In this document: positions 59,197 to 64,000 of the stretch, in pieces
Numbering within the stretch: position 1 is the first letter of the stretch
Layout of the letters: each line of letters starts with the position of its first letter
Assembly (NCBI RefSeq): GCF_009557615.1
Contig: NZ_CP045652.1
Location: 186,001-250,000, forward strand
Source: Sphingobacteruim zhuxiongii
Lineage (GTDB): Bacteria > Bacteroidota > Bacteroidia > Sphingobacteriales > Sphingobacteriaceae
Length of the DNA: 64,000 nucleotides
Reading direction: 5' to 3'
Translations under genes and position numbers: made by a program
The notes under the pieces: model-generated
Seen by the model: the letters and a program-made list of their open reading frames with translations, nothing else
Told to the model about the DNA's origin: nothing
Databases searched by the model: none

Positions 59197-60984
59197 ATGA
59201 ACAGAACAATAATCATTAATATAAACAGCATAGTCTTTCATATAGAGGAGGATGCTTACGAAATACTTCGATCTTATATGATCGAGATTAAAAAACACTT
59301 TGGTAAGACGGAAGATAGCAAGGAAATACTTGAGGATATCGAAAATCGAATTGCTGAGATGTTTGCGGAGAAAATTCAAAGTGGACGTAAAGAAGTTATC
59401 AACGTTCAAGACGTTAATGAGGTTATAAGCCAAATGGGACGTGTGAGCGATTTTGAAGCAGATTTTTTAGAGGAAGTTCGTGAGGAATCGGAGCCAGCAA
59501 TTGCTGCAGAGACGGAAGCTGAATCAATCCCAGAAGTAGAGGGAGAACCCGAGGCCGCTAAACCTGAGGAGACTATAAATGAGCCTGCCTTTGCATTTGC
59601 TGCTTCAAAGAAGTTGATGCGTGATATGGACGATCGTATTTTCGGTGGCGTGTGTTCAGGTCTTGGGCATTATTTTAATCTTGAATCAAAATGGATTCGA
59701 ATAATGTTCGTTCTATTTTTCCTATTTGCAGGTTCTGGAGTCTTGTTGTACGTTGTTTTATGGGCGGTAATGCCTAAAGCAATAACGCGTGCAGATAAGA
59801 TGGCTATGCGCGGAGAAGCAGCTAATCTACAGAATTTTAAAAAGTCTTTTGATGAAGAAATGAAAGGACTTGGAGAAAATTTTTCGGGTGCCGGCGAGCA
59901 TTTTAATAGAGGAGTTCGTACGGTAGGCGATTTATTTGGTCGCGTTCTCTCGGCGTTTGGTAAGTTCTTAGCCATTATATTCTTAATCGCTTTCGGATGC
60001 GCAATCATTGGGTTATTTGTAACCTTTGTATTCTGTACGCTAAATCTATTAGGAATTAAGAATGATATTATGTTACCACCATTAACAGTGATGACACCTG
60101 TATCCGCATTCTTTGCCTTACTCGCAGGATTTATGGCTATTGGAATTCCATTTTTCGCGATCTTTTATCTTTTACTACGTGTTGTATTTAAAGTACAGCG
60201 AATGAATAACTATTTAAGTATGACCTTGTTTGCGACTTGGATTATATCTGTCGTAATGATCTTATACTTTGTAGTAATAACACAACAGGAATTTAAAGAG
60301 GTCAGTACCATTAGTGTCGAGAAGCCTTTGGATAAAAGCGACAGTTATATATTTACTGAGCATGACGTGCGTGTAATAAAAGCTTCTGATGAAGAATTCA
60401 ACAAAAAGAAGTTTAATATCAATGTAAAAGGAGAAAACCTAGCGGATTATCTACGTCGCGATATATCTATTCGCGTTGAAGCTATAGATTCTTTAAAAGC
60501 ACCTTATATACAGTACAATTATAGAGCGAAAGGGAATACCTATAAAGAAGCATCAGATCGCGCTTCTCGTATATCTTATCAAGTGAAGCAAGACAAGAAT
60601 GTTGTTTCTTTCGACAGTCACTTTGCAATGAATCAACAAGATAAAGTTAGAGATCAACATGTCGGAATCATCGTTTATCTTCCAGTAGGGACCAAAGTTT
60701 CTTTGACTAATTCAATAGGTCATCGTATACAAGATATTTCCGCATGGGAGTGTAATCAATATAATGAAAATGCAAAGTCTTCCGAGTGGATTATGACCGC
60801 AAATGGCCTTCGATGCATTCTTAAGATGCAAGATGACAAGTTAAAGGCCGAAAAGGAAGCGATTGAAAAAGCAGAAGAGGAAGCAAAACAAAAGGAGGAA
60901 GAGGCTAAGGAAAAGGCAAAGGAGCTGGAGGAGTTAAAAGAGAAATCGGAAAAAAAAGAAGAGGCTGCTGCAACCAAAGCTTAA
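59197..60984 (+). CDS. PspC-domain membrane protein with C-terminal coiled coil
   Basis: This 595-aa protein has an N-terminal cytoplasmic domain (NRTIIININSIVFHIEEDAYE), an acidic linker, and then a PspC domain at about 140-195 (RDMDDRIFGGVCSGLGHYFN, WIRIMFVLFFLFAGSGVLLY). Further membrane helices lie at about 255-285, 300-330 and 345-370. A soluble domain follows (about 380-545), and the last 50 residues are a Lys/Glu-rich coiled coil with AEEEAKQKEEEAKEKAKEL. PspC proteins sense envelope stress. It is encoded just after PadR. Confidence 0.88.
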   Translation: MNRTIIININSIVFHIEEDAYEILRSYMIEIKKHFGKTEDSKEILEDIENRIAEMFAEKIQSGRKEVINVQDVNEVISQMGRVSDFEADFLEEVREESEPAIAAETEAESIPEVEGEPEAAKPEETINEPAFAFAASKKLMRDMDDRIFGGVCSGLGHYFNLESKWIRIMFVLFFLFAGSGVLLYVVLWAVMPKAITRADKMAMRGEAANLQNFKKSFDEEMKGLGENFSGAGEHFNRGVRTVGDLFGRVLSAFGKFLAIIFLIAFGCAIIGLFVTFVFCTLNLLGIKNDIMLPPLTVMTPVSAFFALLAGFMAIGIPFFAIFYLLLRVVFKVQRMNNYLSMTLFATWIISVVMILYFVVITQQEFKEVSTISVEKPLDKSDSYIFTEHDVRVIKASDEEFNKKKFNINVKGENLADYLRRDISIRVEAIDSLKAPYIQYNYRAKGNTYKEASDRASRISYQVKQDKNVVSFDSHFAMNQQDKVRDQHVGIIVYLPVGTKVSLTNSIGHRIQDISAWECNQYNENAKSSEWIMTANGLRCILKMQDDKLKAEKEAIEKAEEEAKQKEEEAKEKAKELEELKEKSEKKEEAAATKA

Positions 60985-61010
60985 GCATCAACGTCATTAA
61001 AGAATAATAA

Positions 61011-61042
61011 ATAACCGGCTTTTTGAATATAAAGGTCGGTTA
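61011..61042 (+). other. Hairpin between the PspC and outer-membrane protein genes
   Basis: ATAACCG and CGGTTAT pair perfectly and the stem continues through GC and TTT/AAA with one bulge. There is no T-run, so it may be a processing or attenuation site between the two genes. Confidence 0.35.
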
Positions 61043-61081
61043 TCGAAACAAACCAATAACGAAAACACTAGAAAAACAACA

Positions 61082-63499
61082 ATGGGAAGAGTAATTGTGC
61101 TAATTGTCGCAACAATGGTTTTATTTTTAAACCAGGCATTAGCAAAGGCGCAAGACGCCGATATTAAGGGAAAGGTCGTCAACCAGGATAACCAACCAGT
61201 AGCTGCGGCCTCTATTTATTTAATGTCATCAACAGCAAATGTATTGATCAAAACGGCTGTGACTGACGCTGATGGTAATTTTATAATCTTAAAAGCACCC
61301 AAAGGGAACTATTATATTGAAGTATCGTCTGTTGGATTTGCTAATGCAAAATCGGCAAATTTTGATCTAGGCGATGACGTTTATTCAGTTCCAGTAATTA
61401 AACTTACAGCAGCTAGCCAAACGATAGAAGCGGTTACTGTCAAGGGGCAAGCGCCAATGGTTCAAAACAAAGATGGGAAGCTAATCCTAAATGTAGAAAA
61501 TTCAACTTTAGCAGCAGGGAATAATGCCTTAGAGGTTGTAAAGCGCGCTCCTGGAGTTAGTGTAGATAAGGATGATAATCTACAATTAATGGGGCAACAA
61601 GGGGTCACTGTAACCATCGATGGACGTCAAACGTATATGACTGGAGAGCAATTGGCTACTTTCTTAAAATCAACGGATGCCGCACAGATAAAGAGTGTTG
61701 AGGTGACTACGACACGTCAAGCGAAAGACGATGCTGAGGGAGCTGTAGGAACTATCAATATTGTGCTCAAGAAAAATAATACCGAAGGTTTTAACGGATC
61801 TTTTATTGCAAGTGGTGGCTATGGTAAACATTTTAGAGGTAATAGCTCATTAAACCTAAACTACAAGAAAAATAATACCACACTATTTGGATCTTATGCC
61901 TATACCGATAATAAACGTGAAACGGAATTAAACTTAGAAAGAACGATTGCAAACCACGGTAAGTCAACAATATTCGATCAAAAAGCGGGCTTAATCGAAC
62001 GGGAGAAAAATCATAATTATCGTTTTGGTGTTGAACAAAAGACTTCTGCGAAAAACACGATGTTAGTTCAATTTACTGGAAATAACAACGAGGAAGGCGG
62101 GGATAACTTGAGTGCTTCATTTATCGGTCCCTCTGCAAATATCACGGATTCTATCATGCGTGCAAATTCCTATAGTTTAGCGAAGTTTAACCGCTATTCT
62201 GTAAACTTCAATAATGAATTCAAAATTGATACAACCGGGAGTAAATTGACATTCGACTTTGACTGGAGCATGTTCCGCACGGCCTCTGATGTAGATTATT
62301 TCTATCGTACAGAGACGCCATCAGGAGCATTGGTGCGACCAGAAGAGCAGGAACGCAGTAGCATGCCAGTAGATATTGATATCTATGTTTCTAAATTGGA
62401 TTATGTGAAACCATTCAAAAAAGGAAAATTAGAAGCAGGGATAAAATATAGTAACGTAAAGTCCGATAACGATCTTGGCTTTGAACGTCTAGTTGGCGGT
62501 CAATGGGGGGATTATGAAGGTAGACCAAATCATTTTGTCTATACGGAGCAAGTCTCAGCCGGATATGTGGATTACAGTACGGAATTTGGTAAATGGACAA
62601 CGAAATTAGGTGTTCGCGCAGAATACACTATATCTGATGGGAACTCGATTACAAAGAATTCTAGAGTGAAGCGTGATTACCTGGACTTCTTTCCGTCAGC
62701 AAATTTAGGATATAATATCAGCCCGAATCATATATTGACCTTGAGTTACGCACGGAAAATAAGTAGACCTAATTATCGCTATTTAAATCCTTTTCGCTAC
62801 TATATCGACAAGTTGACTTTCCAAGAAGGTAATCCATATGTCAACCCGCAATATACGCACGGACTATCCTTGAACTACACGCTGATGCAAATGTTCAATT
62901 TTACACTAGGAACGGACATTACTAATGACGCGATGGTGGAAAGTATGGGACAGAATAAAGAAACGAATGAAACGTGGATTACACGTGATAATTTGGCTAA
63001 ATCAGTAACATCATATTTAAACATGAATATTCCTTATCGTGTTGGAAAATTCTGGACGATGAATAATAATTTCACAGGTATTTACATGCACTTTAAAGGT
63101 CCAATTGCTGGATATTACGCTGATTTAGGCTCTTTCTTCATCCAAGCAAATAGTATGCATACCTTTAAGTTGAATAATCAATTTTCAGCTGAAGCCAATA
63201 TTAATGGAAATACACCGTTTATATATAATGTATACAAAATCAGTGGCCGTGTAAACGTAGACCTAGGCTTAAACTATAATTTCAAAGATCAAAAAAGCTC
63301 GCTTAAGCTTGCTGTAACCGACGTTTTCAGATCGAATAAAAATAACATAAATACGGATTTTGAGGAGTTTAACTCGAAAATCCGTCAATATAATGACAAT
63401 CAGACGGTTCGCCTTACCTATTCTTATAAATTCGGGAATTTAAAACAACAAATTCGTCGCCGTGATTCTAATAATGAAGAAAAGGAAAGAGCGAACTAA
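61082..63499 (+). CDS. TonB-dependent-receptor-like outer-membrane beta-barrel protein
   Basis: This 805-aa protein has a signal peptide (cleavage near 23, ALAKAQ), a CarboxypepD_reg-like domain (about 26-110, IKGKVVNQDNQPVAAASIYL), a plug-like domain (about 118-215, VENSTLAAGNNALEVVKRAPG, VTIDGRQTYM) and a beta-barrel of the OMP_b-brl_3 type with a C-terminal YSYKFGNL. This family differs from SusC and usually has no SusD. It is not followed by one here. Cargo is unknown. It may belong with the PadR-PspC unit or stand alone. Confidence 0.88.
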   Translation: MGRVIVLIVATMVLFLNQALAKAQDADIKGKVVNQDNQPVAAASIYLMSSTANVLIKTAVTDADGNFIILKAPKGNYYIEVSSVGFANAKSANFDLGDDVYSVPVIKLTAASQTIEAVTVKGQAPMVQNKDGKLILNVENSTLAAGNNALEVVKRAPGVSVDKDDNLQLMGQQGVTVTIDGRQTYMTGEQLATFLKSTDAAQIKSVEVTTTRQAKDDAEGAVGTINIVLKKNNTEGFNGSFIASGGYGKHFRGNSSLNLNYKKNNTTLFGSYAYTDNKRETELNLERTIANHGKSTIFDQKAGLIEREKNHNYRFGVEQKTSAKNTMLVQFTGNNNEEGGDNLSASFIGPSANITDSIMRANSYSLAKFNRYSVNFNNEFKIDTTGSKLTFDFDWSMFRTASDVDYFYRTETPSGALVRPEEQERSSMPVDIDIYVSKLDYVKPFKKGKLEAGIKYSNVKSDNDLGFERLVGGQWGDYEGRPNHFVYTEQVSAGYVDYSTEFGKWTTKLGVRAEYTISDGNSITKNSRVKRDYLDFFPSANLGYNISPNHILTLSYARKISRPNYRYLNPFRYYIDKLTFQEGNPYVNPQYTHGLSLNYTLMQMFNFTLGTDITNDAMVESMGQNKETNETWITRDNLAKSVTSYLNMNIPYRVGKFWTMNNNFTGIYMHFKGPIAGYYADLGSFFIQANSMHTFKLNNQFSAEANINGNTPFIYNVYKISGRVNVDLGLNYNFKDQKSSLKLAVTDVFRSNKNNINTDFEEFNSKIRQYNDNQTVRLTYSYKFGNLKQQIRRRDSNNEEKERAN

Positions 63500-63533
63500 T
63501 TAAAAGAGTTTTGTTTCAATGTTTAGTTAAGTT

Positions 63534-63570
63534 AAAGGCCCGCAGGTTCTCCGCCTGGGGCCTTTCTATT
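63534..63570 (+). terminator. Terminator of the outer-membrane protein gene
   Basis: AAAGGCCC and GGGCCTTT pair, with an inner CAGG/CCTG helix, and T-rich sequence follows, 35 bases after the stop. Confidence 0.8.
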
Positions 63571-63762
63571 TTATGCACACTAGTTGATGGCGTTACACTA
63601 GCAGCATGAAAAGTCTTTTGTTAAGTATTCTTTGTGACTTAAATCGCCGTTAAATGGATTTTTAATAGTAAAATTCAACCGGCTTATTGACCCTTGGTTA
63701 GTTTATCAAACGTCTTGAAGAACGGTCTACCTACACTATTCGAAATAATAGCTACAATTTCC

Positions 63763-63770
63763 TATACTTG
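63763..63770 (+). promoter_or_regulatory. Possible -7 element of the LOG-family gene
   Basis: TATACTTG is one base from TAnnTTTG and ends 4 bases before the ATG at 63775, repeating the near-leaderless layout of rlmN and the PadR gene. Confidence 0.35.
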
Positions 63771-63774
63771 TCTT

Positions 63775-64000
63775 ATGAAATTAAAGCAAATTGTTGTCTT
63801 CTGTGCGTCCAGTGCTGGTTTTGGGAATTCTTTTGTTAATTCTGCCAAGGCAGTAGGAAAAGCATTCGTAGAAAGAAATATTCAATTAGTTTATGGAGGA
63901 GGCCGCGTTGGTCTGATGGGGGCTGTCGCTGATAGTGTGATGGAGCATGGTGGTGTTGTAGTCGGTGTTATTCCTCAGTTTCTAAATAGCAAAGAGATTG
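63775..64000 (+). CDS. LOG-family nucleotide 5'-monophosphate phosphoribohydrolase, N-terminal part
   Basis: The gene runs off the window end; 75 residues are seen. They start MKLKQIVVFCASSAGF and contain VYGGGRVGLMGAVADSVMEHGG followed by VVGVIPQFL, the LOG/TIGR00730 phosphate-binding pattern. Family members cleave ribose-5-phosphate from (cytokinin) nucleoside monophosphates. The second family motif, PGGxGTxxE, lies beyond the window, so activity cannot be judged. Confidence 0.88.
   Translation, partial: MKLKQIVVFCASSAGFGNSFVNSAKAVGKAFVERNIQLVYGGGRVGLMGAVADSVMEHGGVVVGVIPQFLNSKEI

Noticed and set aside
59670..60008. 112-codon leftward frame inside the PspC gene
   Set aside because: It is fully antisense to a well-supported gene and shows no family pattern.

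Overview
The window looks like chromosomal DNA of a Bacteroidota bacterium, most likely a Sphingobacteriaceae relative (Sphingobacterium/Pedobacter type). The evidence is four SusC/SusD outer-membrane uptake pairs, an ECF sigma/FecR-coupled SusC with an STN domain, many short lipoprotein signal peptides with a Cys around residues 18-27, and promoters of the phylum type (TTG, about 18 bp, TAnnTTTG) that sit almost on the start codon. No rRNA, tRNA, CRISPR array, insertion sequence or phage gene was seen. The assignment to a group is inferred from gene content, not from a marker gene.

Region 1 (1-15.6 kb) is a ribose/ribonucleoside utilisation locus. A leftward operon runs from ribokinase (rbsK) through a DMT/GRP-type sugar permease and an exported ADP-ribosylglycohydrolase-family enzyme to a SusC/SusD pair, and ends at a hairpin at 3453-3478. 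A second, paralogous SusC/SusD pair (SusC cut by the window edge) points at it, with a secreted protein of unknown function between them. A divergent 489-aa all-helical protein next to rbsK is the best candidate regulator. The layout resembles the ribose utilisation (rus) loci described in Bacteroides. An exported nucleoside hydrolase at 28.8-29.8 kb probably feeds the same pathway. Two hypothetical genes and a structured intergenic region follow.

Region 2 (15.6-30.4 kb) holds a fimbrillin-like lipoprotein behind a 61-aa peptide gene, a 780-bp AT-rich stretch full of inverted repeats, and a complete FecI/FecR/SusC(STN)/SusD/zinc-metallohydrolase/DUF4302 operon.

Region 3 (30.5-50.3 kb) is a maltose/alpha-glucan locus. 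A rightward operon encodes SusC, SusD, a SusE/F-type binding lipoprotein, a neopullulanase-like GH13, beta-phosphoglucomutase and a GH65 maltose phosphorylase. A second GH13 lipoprotein, a phytanoyl-CoA dioxygenase-like protein, an SLC45-type MFS sugar transporter, two esterases, a zinc alcohol dehydrogenase, and LacI and AraC regulators surround it. The inferred route is surface binding and import of maltooligosaccharides, periplasmic cutting, inner-membrane uptake of maltose, phosphorolysis to glucose plus beta-glucose-1-phosphate, then PgmB to glucose-6-phosphate. A near-perfect 18-bp palindrome upstream of susC is a good LacI operator candidate.

Region 4 (50.4-64 kb) is ordinary chromosome: sugar isomerase/epimerase, glycosyltransferase, miaE, LLM oxidoreductase, DUF4349 lipoprotein, rlmN, comF (split by a -1 frame change at an A7 run), VanZ-like, PadR-PspC pair, an outer-membrane beta-barrel protein and the start of a LOG-family gene. 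I found no clearly new multi-gene system. The items most worth a second look are the comF slippery run, the fimbrillin/peptide region, the esterase-alcohol dehydrogenase operon in the maltose locus, the unknown regulator candidate and the structured intergenic regions.
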